From Agarivorans sp. Toyoura001 (lineage in GTDB: Bacteria; Pseudomonadota; Gammaproteobacteria; Enterobacterales; Celerinatantimonadaceae), in NCBI RefSeq assembly GCF_005405585.1, contig NZ_BJEQ01000002.1:310001-374000 (forward strand): a stretch of 64,000 nucleotides of DNA, written 5' to 3'. Position 1 is the stretch's first letter; the number at the start of each line of letters is the position of its first letter. The notes beneath the pieces were generated by a model. It saw only the letters and a list, made by a program, of their open reading frames with translations, was not told where the DNA came from and made no database searches. This document shows positions 26,962 to 36,429 of this stretch, piece by piece. A program made the position numbers and the translations under genes.

Positions 26962-27567
26962 ATGAAAAAACTGGTTGTTACTTTTGGCATTAGCGTTATC
27001 TTGCTGTTTGCAAATTTCGCATCCGCCACGATCATTAGCGATGACATCTACCTGTCCTGCTCACAAGATTCAGGTTCGGCAAGTGCACTTTGCGAAGGCA
27101 AAGGTGCTATGGCAGCAACGGTAAGTGATGAAGTCGAGTTCGCAGACTACTTCAACTTCGATAACTCACTCAGTATCGATGTATTAGCCGATTCTATATT
27201 TGTGAGTTTTGACAATGGTCCATATTGTGGCTGGTTTACTTGTAGTGGACAGGGATTTCTCAGCTTTGTACTGTCTGATTTAGATTGGATAGGCATGCCT
27301 AATGCCGCGTTAAACGGTATTGATGTCATCACTAACATGAGTGGCGTACAAACCGGCTTTACTGCCGACAGTGTATCGTTTGCTTTGCCTGAAACTACCG
27401 TAAACAGCTCTATGTACCTGCAAATTGACTTGCTCACAAACAGTGTTCAAAACAAGCCTAGTGTTAGCGTAACAGAACCAGCCAGTGCAGGCGTATTCGC
27501 CCTAGTCGTGTTTGGTTTAGCTGCTAGGAGAATAAAACAACAAAAGCTGAGAACCAATACTCAGTAA
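26962..27567 (+). CDS. Exported protein with a degenerate PEP-CTERM-like tail
   Basis: A 201-residue secreted protein. A signal peptide (about 1-23, ending ASA) precedes a beta-rich domain with three Cys pairs' worth of cysteines and no recognised fold. The C-terminus reads TEPASAGVFALVVFGLAARRIKQQ: a Pro-containing motif, a hydrophobic helix and a basic tail, as in PEP-CTERM sorting signals, but with TEPAS in place of PEPAS. Exosortase systems cleave and anchor such proteins at the surface. A terminator follows. Confidence 0.72.
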   Translation: MKKLVVTFGISVILLFANFASATIISDDIYLSCSQDSGSASALCEGKGAMAATVSDEVEFADYFNFDNSLSIDVLADSIFVSFDNGPYCGWFTCSGQGFLSFVLSDLDWIGMPNAALNGIDVITNMSGVQTGFTADSVSFALPETTVNSSMYLQIDLLTNSVQNKPSVSVTEPASAGVFALVVFGLAARRIKQQKLRTNTQ

Positions 27568-27640
27568 TGTAGGGGGGTATCGGTAGCCTCTGTAGCGGTA
27601 TCAGCCACACCCGCTAGCGATATAAACCCACCATTTTTCA

Positions 27641-27671
27641 GCCGAGTAGAGCCCATTCACTCGGCTTTTTT
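27641..27671 (+). terminator. Intrinsic terminator
   Basis: Stem GCCGAGT/ACTCGGC, 11-base loop and T6 run, about 75 bases after the exported-protein gene. The rest of the spacer up to 27899 shows no gene and should hold the yghU promoter. Confidence 0.8.
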
Positions 27672-27899
27672 AACTCACCTACCCGCAAACTACCCGCAAA
27701 GTATTTGCCACTGCCAATGGTTTACTCTTACAGTATATAAAGCAAACTGAGTCACTCAGCCACATTCAATTGTTTATTGAGCGTTATGTGAATGTTTTTC
27801 TAAGGTGAAGCGTTCTAATGAACAAGCAAGATATAAGTTTAAGTCAACAGAACACCCCTATATCCATATAGATAGCACCTAAACAGATAAGGAAAAACG

Positions 27900-28757
27900 A
27901 TGACAAAGCAATTCATTCCGCCAAAAGTCTGGACCATGGACAGTGAAAATGGTGGCCAATGGGCCAGTATTAATCGACCGGATTCAGGGGCACGCCACCA
28001 GCAAGATCTAGCAGTAGGCTCCAACCCTTTACAACTCTATTCTTTAGCCACACCAAATGGCCAAAAAGTCACTATTATGTTGGAAGAACTGCTTCAGCTA
28101 GGTGTTGCAGAAGCCGAATACGACGCCTACTTGATTAACATTGGCGAAAGCGATCAGTTCTCTTCAGGCTTTGTTGAAGTAAATCCAAACTCTAAGATCC
28201 CTGCTTTAATAGACAACTCTGGCGGAACACCAATACGGGTTTTTGAATCTGGGGCAATTTTGCTTTATTTGGCTGAAAAGTTTGGCCAGCTATTGCCTAA
28301 AGATCACGTCAAACGCACCGAAGTAATGAATTGGTTATTTTGGTTACAAGGTTCAGCGCCTTATTTGGGTGGCGGTTTTGGTCACTTTTATGCCTACGCA
28401 CCAGAGAAATATGAGTACCCGATTAATCGATTCACCATGGAAGCTAAGCGCCAGTTAGATGTATTAGACAAGCAGTTGGCAAAACACCAATTCCTAGGTG
28501 GTGACGAGTATTCGATTGCAGATATCGCCACTTGGCCTTGGTATGGCAACGTAGTGTTAAATACCGTATACGAAGCTGCAGAGTTTTTAGACGCCAGTAG
28601 CTACACCAACCTAATGCGCTGGGCCAAAGACATTGAGCAGCGTAAAGGCGTACAGCGTGGTCGTATAGTTAATCGCGCTTGGGGCGAAGAGTGGGAGCAA
28701 TTAGCCGAGCGCCACAGTGCCGCAGATATTGATGCGATATTAAATAAAAAACCTTAG
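27900..28757 (+). CDS. yghU: Glutathione S-transferase-like disulfide-bond oxidoreductase YghU
   Basis: A 285-residue member of the Nu-class GST family. The N-terminal extension QFIPPKVWTMDSENGGQWASI leads into a thioredoxin-fold GST domain beginning NPLQLYSLATPNGQKV, then the helical C-terminal domain (TEVMNWLFWLQGSAPYLGGG). The length and these segments match E. coli YghU, which binds two glutathiones and reduces disulfides. Monocistronic with its own terminator. A relic of the last 16 codons of a second copy lies at 33860-33910. Confidence 0.92.
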   Translation: MTKQFIPPKVWTMDSENGGQWASINRPDSGARHQQDLAVGSNPLQLYSLATPNGQKVTIMLEELLQLGVAEAEYDAYLINIGESDQFSSGFVEVNPNSKIPALIDNSGGTPIRVFESGAILLYLAEKFGQLLPKDHVKRTEVMNWLFWLQGSAPYLGGGFGHFYAYAPEKYEYPINRFTMEAKRQLDVLDKQLAKHQFLGGDEYSIADIATWPWYGNVVLNTVYEAAEFLDASSYTNLMRWAKDIEQRKGVQRGRIVNRAWGEEWEQLAERHSAADIDAILNKKP

Positions 28758-28776
28758 ACCTAAGCCTCTCACACAC

Positions 28777-28803
28777 AAAAAAGCACCCTAAGGTGCTTTT
28801 TTC
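28777..28803. terminator. Intrinsic terminator, bidirectional
   Basis: Stem AAAAGCACC / GGTGCTTTT with flanking A and T runs between the convergent yghU and phosphatase genes. Confidence 0.88.
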
Positions 28804-28811
28804 GCTTTCAT

Positions 28812-30857
28812 TTATCTCACTTGGATATAACTGCTGTAGCTGCTTTTACCGCAATCGTTACGCGCACTTACACTGAGATATTGCGGCGTAGTTGATGATA
28901 TCGTTAAGCTATTATTAGTTGCATTGGTATAAAACTCCCAACTCGACCCGCTCCAGCCCATCACTTTGTAGTAACTAGCTTGGGCAACTTTGGTCCAAGT
29001 TAATACCCCTGAATCGACTTTCAGCCCAGTAGGGACAGTCGGTGCGGCACTACAAACGCCACTGTCACTTGCCATACTAATCGTAAGATATTGAGAAGCA
29101 TTGCTCGCCTTACCACAACTGCTTATTGCAATTACTCTCGCGTAAGCGGTACTGCGCTGTTCACCGCTTACAGTAAGTGAGGTGTTCGTGGTGGTATTGT
29201 AATCTTGCCATGCACCGTTACTTTCACTCCAACGCTGTACCTTATAGCTACTTGCTTTAGTGACCGCTGGCCAGCTTAAAGTATAAGTATTGCTGCCAAT
29301 ATTACTGGCGCTAAGCGGTGAGGGCGCACTAGGAGCCTCACACTGCTCAACGCTACTTAGCTTAACTTCTACCCAAGAAGAAGCCACCGCTTGTTCGTTA
29401 CAGCTATTCACCGCTATAACACGAACAAATTGGGTGCTATTGGCGATTAGTTTGGTGAATGAAACTTGATTAGTGGTTACCGCTGGTTGCGAATGCCAAG
29501 CGCTGTTCACCCACAACTGTGAAATATAACTAGTAGCATTTTCAGCCTCTGGCCAATGAGCACTAAATGAGCTTGCAGTAAGATTGCTAGTGCTTATTGA
29601 AGTGACTTGCTGCGGCGCCTGACAGCTACCAGTATCCACTAATGTTACAGCAACTTCCTCAGTGTAATCACTTTCACTGCAAAGGTTACTGGCTTTAACC
29701 CTCAGCTTTACCGTTGAACCTTCTGGTAAGTTGTTCAAGTTATGTGAGGTTTGCGAGGTGCGAGTCGATACCCAAGAATTGCCGTTAAAATACTCTAATT
29801 GATAACCTGAGGCATGGTCAACCGGAGACCAAGTTGCGCTGAGTGAATCACTCATTAAATTACTGACCACCAAATTCTTTGGCGATCCCTCTATAGCTTG
29901 ACACTCTCCATCACCACTATTTCCAAAACCAGTTTCGGTTAAGCGACCGTTTTCTTCTACAATTTGAATCAGTGAATCATTGGTTATTTTTAGGGCTTGT
30001 AATTGACCGCCATAGTAATCAGACATACCAACATCTACACGCCATACTTTACCGTTACAAGCTTGGTTAATGCTGCGTTGCACAGTATGCGCAACCACCA
30101 TCCGTTTAGCGCCTAATTCCGCCAAGGTTTCTTCTAACTGGTTACATGTCGCGCTAGACATAGTACCGCCATAGTCTCTGTTCCATAGGGGGCCAGATCC
30201 GCCAACAGAAGATGGTCGGCTAGCGTAACCTTTCATCCACTGGCTAATTTCATCATTGACTCGCTCTAAACCATAGCGCGCATAAGCTGGGGTAATTCCT
30301 CCATGAATAAATACTGTTTGCCCAACCATTACAGTAGCGTTATGGGTAGATAAAATATTGGCATAGGGGCCACCAGGCTTAAACGCTACTGCTCGACCAC
30401 GCTGCTCACTGGGCAAACGGGTTACTGCAGAGTCGGAAATTCCTGAATGATAGTGGTCACTAAACTGACTAAAGCCTCCGCTCGTAACATAACGAAAATC
30501 TAGTTCTACATTCATGGTTTCATGGTTGCCGTTTAACACCAGTACTTGGCCACCAGCTTGTTCTGCTTGCGCAATAAGCTTTTCAAATAGATCCAGAATT
30601 TGCTTCTCGCCATTTCCTCGATCGAGTTGATCCCCCACCTGAATAAAGGTACGGCTACCGCCAATCCAGTTATTACTAGAATTAATAAGTCCCGCTGCGC
30701 GCAGTATTGTTACCATTGCATTAAAGTCACCATGCAAATCACCAATGGCAAACACTTCTTGCTCGGCAGGTAAAAATGTAGAAGGGCGAGCACTAAGCTC
30801 GGCACAACCTAGCAACAACACAATCACGGAAAGTGTTTTAATTAGTTTTCTAAACAT
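28812..30857 (-). CDS. Shewanella-like (SLP) protein-phosphatase-fold enzyme with C-terminal FN3 modules
   Basis: A 681-residue exported protein. The signal ends LLLGC, a likely lipobox. The calcineurin-like domain (about 28-310) has GDLHGD (near 38), GDQLDRG (near 76), GNHETMN (near 110) and HGGITP, the pattern of Shewanella-like PPP phosphatases. Four fibronectin-III-like modules of about 90 residues follow, each ending in a Cys-containing CG- or CN-type strand. The module starting SASNIGSNTYTLSWPAV is closely related to modules in the adjacent protease. It probably acts at the cell envelope or surface; substrate unknown. Last gene of a reverse-strand trio. Confidence 0.85.
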   Translation of the reverse strand: MFRKLIKTLSVIVLLLGCAELSARPSTFLPAEQEVFAIGDLHGDFNAMVTILRAAGLINSSNNWIGGSRTFIQVGDQLDRGNGEKQILDLFEKLIAQAEQAGGQVLVLNGNHETMNVELDFRYVTSGGFSQFSDHYHSGISDSAVTRLPSEQRGRAVAFKPGGPYANILSTHNATVMVGQTVFIHGGITPAYARYGLERVNDEISQWMKGYASRPSSVGGSGPLWNRDYGGTMSSATCNQLEETLAELGAKRMVVAHTVQRSINQACNGKVWRVDVGMSDYYGGQLQALKITNDSLIQIVEENGRLTETGFGNSGDGECQAIEGSPKNLVVSNLMSDSLSATWSPVDHASGYQLEYFNGNSWVSTRTSQTSHNLNNLPEGSTVKLRVKASNLCSESDYTEEVAVTLVDTGSCQAPQQVTSISTSNLTASSFSAHWPEAENATSYISQLWVNSAWHSQPAVTTNQVSFTKLIANSTQFVRVIAVNSCNEQAVASSWVEVKLSSVEQCEAPSAPSPLSASNIGSNTYTLSWPAVTKASSYKVQRWSESNGAWQDYNTTTNTSLTVSGEQRSTAYARVIAISSCGKASNASQYLTISMASDSGVCSAAPTVPTGLKVDSGVLTWTKVAQASYYKVMGWSGSSWEFYTNATNNSLTISSTTPQYLSVSARNDCGKSSYSSYIQVR

Positions 30858-30888
30858 TTCAATAAACGTCCTATGTATTTGAAATATA

Positions 30889-30919
30889 AAAAGCCAAACA
30901 TATAAAATGTTTGGCTTTT
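30889..30919 (-). terminator. Intrinsic terminator after the protease gene
   Basis: A 13-bp stem (AAAAGCCAAACAT / ATGTTTGGCTTTT) with a 5-base loop, 6 bases after the protease stop, so the phosphatase downstream probably relies on read-through or its own promoter. Confidence 0.85.
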
Positions 30920-30924
30920 ACAAT

Positions 30925-32781
30925 TTAACGCTCAGTGATCGTTACATCATCAAGATAAAAATCACGTTGCGGCTGTGGCCCAAACACAAACAAGCGCACG
31001 TATTTCAGCTCACCTTGCAGGTTATCAATAACAAAGCCGCCTTCAACATCGGTCCAAGCAGTTGCCACGGTTTGTTGAATAGGTGCCAGCCAGTGACCAC
31101 CAGTGTCATCGTAGTACCAAATTTGTAACTTAACATTATCGGTAGCGGCAGCCATTTTCACCTTAGCGCCTAAGGCATAACTGGTATTAGCTTTAATCAC
31201 ACCACCCAACTCTTGCATTGGGCCATCATACCAATTGCTTCGAGCGGCTACTCTCATCGCTTTACCGGTATAACCTAGCTCAGCCTGAGACAGCGAACCT
31301 CCCCAATAAGTAGTCCAACCCGCTAAATTAGCGCCATTAAAGTCACCATTTTTAATAAGGTTTTGCTCGCTACCATTGTCAGGATCGGTAGGTTCTTTTA
31401 TGAGGTTTACAGTCACATAGCTAGACGCTGAACCCGCTTGGTCGCAATTGTTAATAGCAACAACTTGCGCATAAGCCACGTCGCCAGTTTCATCAATAAT
31501 GGTTGCTTGGGTTTCCTGAGTCACTAGCACCTGCTGCCAAGCCCGCTGACTTTCATTCCAGCGGTTGACTCGATATTTGGCGGCACCATTTACGGCCGAC
31601 CAATTTAAGGTATAGGAAGAACTAGCAACCTCGCTGGCAATGGGTTTAGCGGGTTTTGCCGGCGTTGTACATACCGGCGTATCATCTAGCATGGTAATTG
31701 ATACATAGTCGGAGGTTTCACCCAACTGACCACAAGCATTTATCCCCACAACACGAGAGAAATCTGTAGTGCTGGTAACACCAGATACCACTGCTTTATT
31801 CACATCTACAATATCGTAACTTTGCCAAGTACTCGTGCTAGCACTCCAGCGTGTTACTTGATATTTAACCGCATGTTCAACCACCGGCCAATCCAAGGTA
31901 TAAGCGTTGCTGCCTACTTCACTTGCACTCGGTTTGTTAGGCTTACTCGGAATTAAACACTCTGGAGAATTATCACCTGGACCGCCCCCCTCAACCACGG
32001 TTGGATACCAGTTAGCGATTTGCTCACTTAAACTATTAATCGAACTCACTGCATCAGCACCAATTGACGCAGCCTTATCTACACCACAGGCATAACCCAA
32101 ACAATCTGAGCGAGTAGGATCAGAGAAGCGGTCAACTCTAGTACGAGTACCAAAAGCTGAAGGGTAGCCCATAATGGTACTAAACTGACCATTTACCCCA
32201 TAGCCCAAACCATAGCCAAATACTCCACCAGTATCCCCTTGAGCTCGCGAGTGTGTAAGGCCAATGTTGTGCCCCACTTCATGTGCAAAGGTCATTGAAC
32301 TACAGCTGGTTCCACCACCAACTAGGTTGTACGCATAATCTTTAGCATAACTTGAAAAACGTCCATTGCTTCCGCTACCTACGTAACCAATACCACAAGC
32401 ACTATTGGTAGGGTTGGTCAGCAATGTCACTACATCTGCGCCATATTCTGAGCGCAAACTTCTTACAGTTGCATCGCTACGTAAACGACTTAACGCATCA
32501 CTCGTGACTTGTGTAGTGCCTGCCACATTCATTTCTTGGCTATGTACTAATCGCAGGCGAATATCTACTTTACTATTCGCGTAAAAGGTATTGCTTGAGC
32601 TAATGATGTGGTTAATGTACGTCTCTGTTGCTCCACTATGTTCAGCATCAATTTGACTGGTATAAAGAACCATAACGTCTACCGTCTCATTAGCCATCGC
32701 TAATTGAGGACTAAATAATAACGTGCTGCCCACACACAGGCCTGCAAGCAATTCCTTTGCTGCTTTTCTGACATTAAACAT
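30925..32781 (-). CDS. Secreted metzincin metalloprotease (M12-like) with FN3 and CBM4/9-type modules
   Basis: A 618-residue exported protease. A signal peptide (1 to about 30, ending AMA) is followed directly by a zinc-protease domain with HEVGHNIGLTH (about 165-175), the metzincin HExxHxxGxxH motif, and a Met-turn region (STIMGYPSAFG, near 208). Two FN3-like modules (about 282-370 and 375-465) and a C-terminal carbohydrate-binding-like module (NLIKNGDFNG..., about 475-618) follow. The domain order suggests a secreted protease tethered to glycans. It lacks an obvious propeptide; the preceding gene may supply it. Confidence 0.88.
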   Translation of the reverse strand: MFNVRKAAKELLAGLCVGSTLLFSPQLAMANETVDVMVLYTSQIDAEHSGATETYINHIISSSNTFYANSKVDIRLRLVHSQEMNVAGTTQVTSDALSRLRSDATVRSLRSEYGADVVTLLTNPTNSACGIGYVGSGSNGRFSSYAKDYAYNLVGGGTSCSSMTFAHEVGHNIGLTHSRAQGDTGGVFGYGLGYGVNGQFSTIMGYPSAFGTRTRVDRFSDPTRSDCLGYACGVDKAASIGADAVSSINSLSEQIANWYPTVVEGGGPGDNSPECLIPSKPNKPSASEVGSNAYTLDWPVVEHAVKYQVTRWSASTSTWQSYDIVDVNKAVVSGVTSTTDFSRVVGINACGQLGETSDYVSITMLDDTPVCTTPAKPAKPIASEVASSSYTLNWSAVNGAAKYRVNRWNESQRAWQQVLVTQETQATIIDETGDVAYAQVVAINNCDQAGSASSYVTVNLIKEPTDPDNGSEQNLIKNGDFNGANLAGWTTYWGGSLSQAELGYTGKAMRVAARSNWYDGPMQELGGVIKANTSYALGAKVKMAAATDNVKLQIWYYDDTGGHWLAPIQQTVATAWTDVEGGFVIDNLQGELKYVRLFVFGPQPQRDFYLDDVTITER

Positions 32782-32832
32782 GTCTATACATCCTTTGTTT
32801 TTTAATAGAATTAGAGATTAAACGGTGCGCGT

Positions 32833-33579
32833 TTATTGGATAGGCGGAGGGTTAAGCTTTGCATCATTAGGAATGGCTACACTATCCTCGTCTATCCAAG
32901 TTTTGAGGGAGTCTTGATCTTTACCTGATATCAGCCAACCTTGGCTTTGTTGCCCTTGCATGAAATACACATCAGATGACGTTGCGATAGTCGCAAACAT
33001 GGCGCTGCTACTTTGCGTAACAGTAATAGAGTAAGCCTTGTCATCATCACCTAAATAACGACCTGAAAGAGTTCTGTCGCCATTAGCATGCACCTCTACA
33101 GCCATCACTTTCGGCGTATATTCGGTATTTAATTGGGGTAATGCTATCTCAAAGGAATCGCCTAAAGCTAAACCAACAAACGCGTTATTGTTATATTCCA
33201 CAAAGCGTCGATCTATATTATGAGATTCTAATTTGGCGTATTGCGCAGGTGTTTGTTCAATATTCTTCCATAGCTTAATAGAAACATGACCTAGCGGGGG
33301 TGCACTGTATGTCGAGGGCTTATTTGGCGCATCAATTGAAGCAAGCACTTCAACATTTTTATCCATTACCTCTTGTTGTAAATCAGAGTTTGTTAGGCTT
33401 AGAATTGGCGATAACTCTGGTTTATTTTCTACAGAACTCTCTCGCTCAACCTTAGTGATAGTGGAATGAGGATTGCTTCTGGATATCGTCATATCACTGA
33501 TAAGCCACCCTACAGATAGACTCAGCCCCCCAAGCACCAACCAATACTTGTAATTCACGCTTCCCTTCCCTGTTAACAC
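32833..33579 (-). CDS. Signal-anchored protein resembling a metalloprotease prodomain
   Basis: A 248-residue protein with one N-terminal hydrophobic helix (YWLVLGGLSLSVGWLI). The start could be the GTG at 33579 or a GTG at 33558 that has a better-spaced GGGAAGGGA upstream. The soluble part contains FVGLALGDSFEIALPQ, NGDRTLSGRYLGDDD, SITVTQSSSAMFATI and, near the end, WIDEDSVAIP. The pattern of strands resembles the propeptide/N-terminal region of bacterial reprolysin-like peptidases, here encoded separately 51 bases ahead of the protease. Function as inhibitor or chaperone in trans is inference. Confidence 0.65.
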   Translation of the reverse strand: MLTGKGSVNYKYWLVLGGLSLSVGWLISDMTISRSNPHSTITKVERESSVENKPELSPILSLTNSDLQQEVMDKNVEVLASIDAPNKPSTYSAPPLGHVSIKLWKNIEQTPAQYAKLESHNIDRRFVEYNNNAFVGLALGDSFEIALPQLNTEYTPKVMAVEVHANGDRTLSGRYLGDDDKAYSITVTQSSSAMFATIATSSDVYFMQGQQSQGWLISGKDQDSLKTWIDEDSVAIPNDAKLNPPPIQ

Positions 33580-33859
33580 TCTCTTCCCGAGAGCCTACTA
33601 ATACAATAATACACAAATATTATCTTTAGATATTTTTGTCAATTAAAATAAAAACATAATCGTCTGATTATTAAGTAAATTTCTACAAAATGAAGCGGGA
33701 AAAGCTAATGACAAAAAAATAATTAACAAGCTGTCAGCACTACTTACTACGATAAAGTTGCTTGGAAAAATGACAGACCGGTTGAAATTTCCCTAGAGTT
33801 AGCAGACTGCTTTTGTAGTTTCGCAGAGAGTAGCTGATAGCGATTAAGGCGGGGAGATG
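33580..33859. other. Spacer without a gene
   Basis: AT-rich; it should hold the promoter of the reverse-strand trio. Nothing else was identified. Confidence 0.4.
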
Positions 33860-33910
33860 GAGCGCCATGGTGCCGTAGATATTGATGCGGTATTAAGTAA
33901 CAAACCTTAA
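33860..33910 (+). pseudogene. Relic of the 3' end of a second yghU gene
   Basis: Seventeen codons ERHGAVDIDAVLSNKP-stop match the end of YghU (ERHSAADIDAILNKKP-stop, 28707-28757) at both protein and DNA level. Upstream similarity fades within a few codons. It marks an old duplication or recombination of the yghU region. Confidence 0.7.
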
Positions 33911-33954
33911 GTACTCGCAACCTGCTTTTAGCTAAATATACGACCTAGCAAATT

Positions 33955-33981
33955 AATAAAGCCTCTTTTGAGGCTTTATTA
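33955..33981. terminator. Intrinsic terminator
   Basis: Stem AATAAAGCCTC / GAGGCTTTATT with a TTTT loop, serving the reverse-strand gene ending at 34010 and formerly the yghU relic. Confidence 0.75.
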
Positions 33982-34009
33982 ATGTTTCAACCACAGCAAC
34001 TAAATTGGC

Positions 34010-35029
34010 TTACTTATTGGCGACTAAAACCCATAAGGTTTCAAATAAGTCATTATCTTCCACTTCCAAGATTAACGCTCTCAATGCATTGGGCTCTATG
34101 TAATCTGCTTGGTGTTGAATATATTCTCGCAATGAAGCATCTTTAATCGGGCCTCTTACTTGCTCTTCTATCCACTGCTTTGCCAGCTTTGGTTGGCGCG
34201 CTAACATAGCCCTCACAAGCGCCCCGCTGATACTTAACTGTAAGTCTTCTGGATAGCGGTACAACTTTTCAATTTGCTGAGTAAGCTCATCATTGTTCAG
34301 TGCTGAGGAGGCATTAATTACCATTTGATGAGTGAGTGATGATGAGAGTTCAGGCTGTTCTAATAAAAACTCTAACGCGAGGTTTGGCTGCACTTGAGCC
34401 CATTGCGTTAATACACTTGTTGTTGCATGGGTAGCCGAACTTTGTAGTTCAACAGTTTCTAGCCACTCCAAAGCTAAATTAATATTTTGCTCAGCCAAAT
34501 CATTAGCAAAAGCGCTAATCAACAAACTGTGATTGGTTAAGCCTTCAGGTAACTTGGCAATGAGCTCTGCTAACTGTTGTTTGTCTGCTAGCGGGTTCAA
34601 CATAGCGCTTAATACTATGGCTTGGTAAAAACTGCCCATTTCTGGGCTACTTTGTCGCTCCAACCATTCCAAAACGGCTATCAAATCATATTTAGCCCAT
34701 TCTTCTAACAAAGCCATTGATCGGACGAAGTTTTCTTTAGACGCCGCACTACCAATTTGCATCGCTAATTGACCAGCAAAATCTTCACCGCTATTTTGAG
34801 ATTGCTGATACTGAGGTGCATCTCCCATCGATGATGTAGCCCCTAAGGAAATTGCTTCAACGACAGTGTTATTAAAAGGCTTTAGCTTAACCGGCGCTAG
34901 CTGGTTCTGTTGAACAGTCACCCACTCAGATAATGGCTCGCCTTTACCATCAAATATCTTTAGTGAAAATGCGCCATATATCAGCAGGCATAAAATTGAG
35001 ACCATAATTAAACGTCTGACTTTCAACAT
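34010..35029 (-). CDS. Hypothetical membrane-anchored helical-repeat protein
   Basis: A 339-residue protein with one N-terminal hydrophobic helix (about 5-25) and an otherwise all-helical periplasmic part. Repeating units of about 35 residues with the pattern of Leu-Ala-x-Glu-Trp-Leu (for example INLALEWLETVELQ and PNLALEFLLEQPELS) suggest an alpha-solenoid scaffold. No catalytic motif and no recognised family. Monocistronic. Confidence 0.65.
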   Translation of the reverse strand: MLKVRRLIMVSILCLLIYGAFSLKIFDGKGEPLSEWVTVQQNQLAPVKLKPFNNTVVEAISLGATSSMGDAPQYQQSQNSGEDFAGQLAMQIGSAASKENFVRSMALLEEWAKYDLIAVLEWLERQSSPEMGSFYQAIVLSAMLNPLADKQQLAELIAKLPEGLTNHSLLISAFANDLAEQNINLALEWLETVELQSSATHATTSVLTQWAQVQPNLALEFLLEQPELSSSLTHQMVINASSALNNDELTQQIEKLYRYPEDLQLSISGALVRAMLARQPKLAKQWIEEQVRGPIKDASLREYIQHQADYIEPNALRALILEVEDNDLFETLWVLVANK

Positions 35030-35220
35030 TAATTGGCTCCACCACTGAGTATTAATAGTTAACCCGTCTAAGCCACAGCAAGAATCTATTTACCATCAAG
35101 CTGTGGCCATATTCATTATAAAAGATCTTTTTCCCATCAGGACGAATAAAACATGTATCAGTAATTAAGATTACACACTTCACTTTAAACCGTTTGGAAA
35201 AGAAACCTCAAGATCAAACA

Positions 35221-36429
35221 TCAATTAGATAAGCTGGGTTGGCTTACTATATTGTCGGGTCTAAAAGGTTTAACTTCTCCTCGTTTAGACGCATCTATTT
35301 CCACTAGGCTATACATCGCTCGACGGTAGTTATGTATCTGGTTAGGTGCAGTGGGTGTATAACCTGAGTTTTTACCGTTTAAATGATCGTGATAAAACGC
35401 CCAGTAATTATTTGCCCAAGATACCACCGAGCCATGGTTAGTGCCTGGATTACCAAATGGGTGAACCATAATGCCCCGCTGGTCAAAGTTCGATAAGGGA
35501 TTATTGTTGTTCCATGCCACTGCCTGCTTAATTTGGTACCCGCCAGGATAAGGCCATTGAGCTGGCGCAGTAACACTTGCCCATTGTAACCACAGGTCAT
35601 TACCAATCATGTAAGCATGAGGTCCTTCCAGATAACTGCCCGGCTCTAACATTAAGTCGAGCGGGTTATAAATGTAATTGAAGTTAGCATCAATTTTAGC
35701 GGCCCAAATTGCTTTGTTACCACCACTGCCATTTTTAGCATAAAAAATGTACCACTGGTTCCCCACCTTGATAACCGACGGGTCAAAAACATGATCAAAA
35801 TTATTAGTGGTAGCGATAGGTGCGGGCCTCGCAACAAATGGGCCTGCCGGAGAATCGGCTACCGCAACACCAATGGTTTGATGGTTATTGTCACCCCTTA
35901 CACTTGGGAAAAACATGTAATACTTGCCGTCGTCTCCTTCTACTACGTCAGCCGCCCACATAGTGGCACTATTGCCCCAGCCTTCAGCAGACTTTCTAGC
36001 CCAAGGCACATCTTTCTGGCGTAATACCAAGCCGTGCTTCTGCCATGTACTTTGATTCAGTGAGGCATCTGCAGAAGAAAAGACTTGATAGCCCGGCATA
36101 CAAAATCCGGTATTTGCCCAAGGCGCATAAGCATGTTTTTGTAGTTTGTCACTGCGTATTTGGCAAAGCTCTTTACTGTCTGTTGAGGTGTATACGTACA
36201 GGGTACCGTTAAAAACTTTAGCGGTAGGATCTGCAGAACCTACTGGTTGCCATTTATTAAAATGTGGATTATTACCTCCATCCCAAATTAAATTTGGCGC
36301 CCACACTTCAGGCAATAACGTTCTATTTCTTAATGTTTCAGCATATGAATTTACGACTAGCATTGGTGTAAGCATCACACCAATCACAATTTTATTAAAG
36401 TTCGTGAAATTATTTTTATTTATATTCAT
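35221..36429 (-). CDS. Secreted GH43-type glycoside hydrolase
   Basis: A 402-residue exported protein: signal peptide (1 to about 30, ending SYA) and a five-bladed beta-propeller domain of glycoside hydrolase family 43. Candidate catalytic residues are the Asp of GSADPTAKV (general base), the Asp of DHVFDPSVI (pKa modulator) and the Glu of SYLEGPHAYM (general acid). Family members act on arabinan, xylan or galactan side chains. No transporter or partner hydrolase is adjacent, so the substrate is open; marine algal polysaccharide is likely. Confidence 0.85.
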   Translation of the reverse strand: MNINKNNFTNFNKIVIGVMLTPMLVVNSYAETLRNRTLLPEVWAPNLIWDGGNNPHFNKWQPVGSADPTAKVFNGTLYVYTSTDSKELCQIRSDKLQKHAYAPWANTGFCMPGYQVFSSADASLNQSTWQKHGLVLRQKDVPWARKSAEGWGNSATMWAADVVEGDDGKYYMFFPSVRGDNNHQTIGVAVADSPAGPFVARPAPIATTNNFDHVFDPSVIKVGNQWYIFYAKNGSGGNKAIWAAKIDANFNYIYNPLDLMLEPGSYLEGPHAYMIGNDLWLQWASVTAPAQWPYPGGYQIKQAVAWNNNNPLSNFDQRGIMVHPFGNPGTNHGSVVSWANNYWAFYHDHLNGKNSGYTPTAPNQIHNYRRAMYSLVEIDASKRGEVKPFRPDNIVSQPSLSN

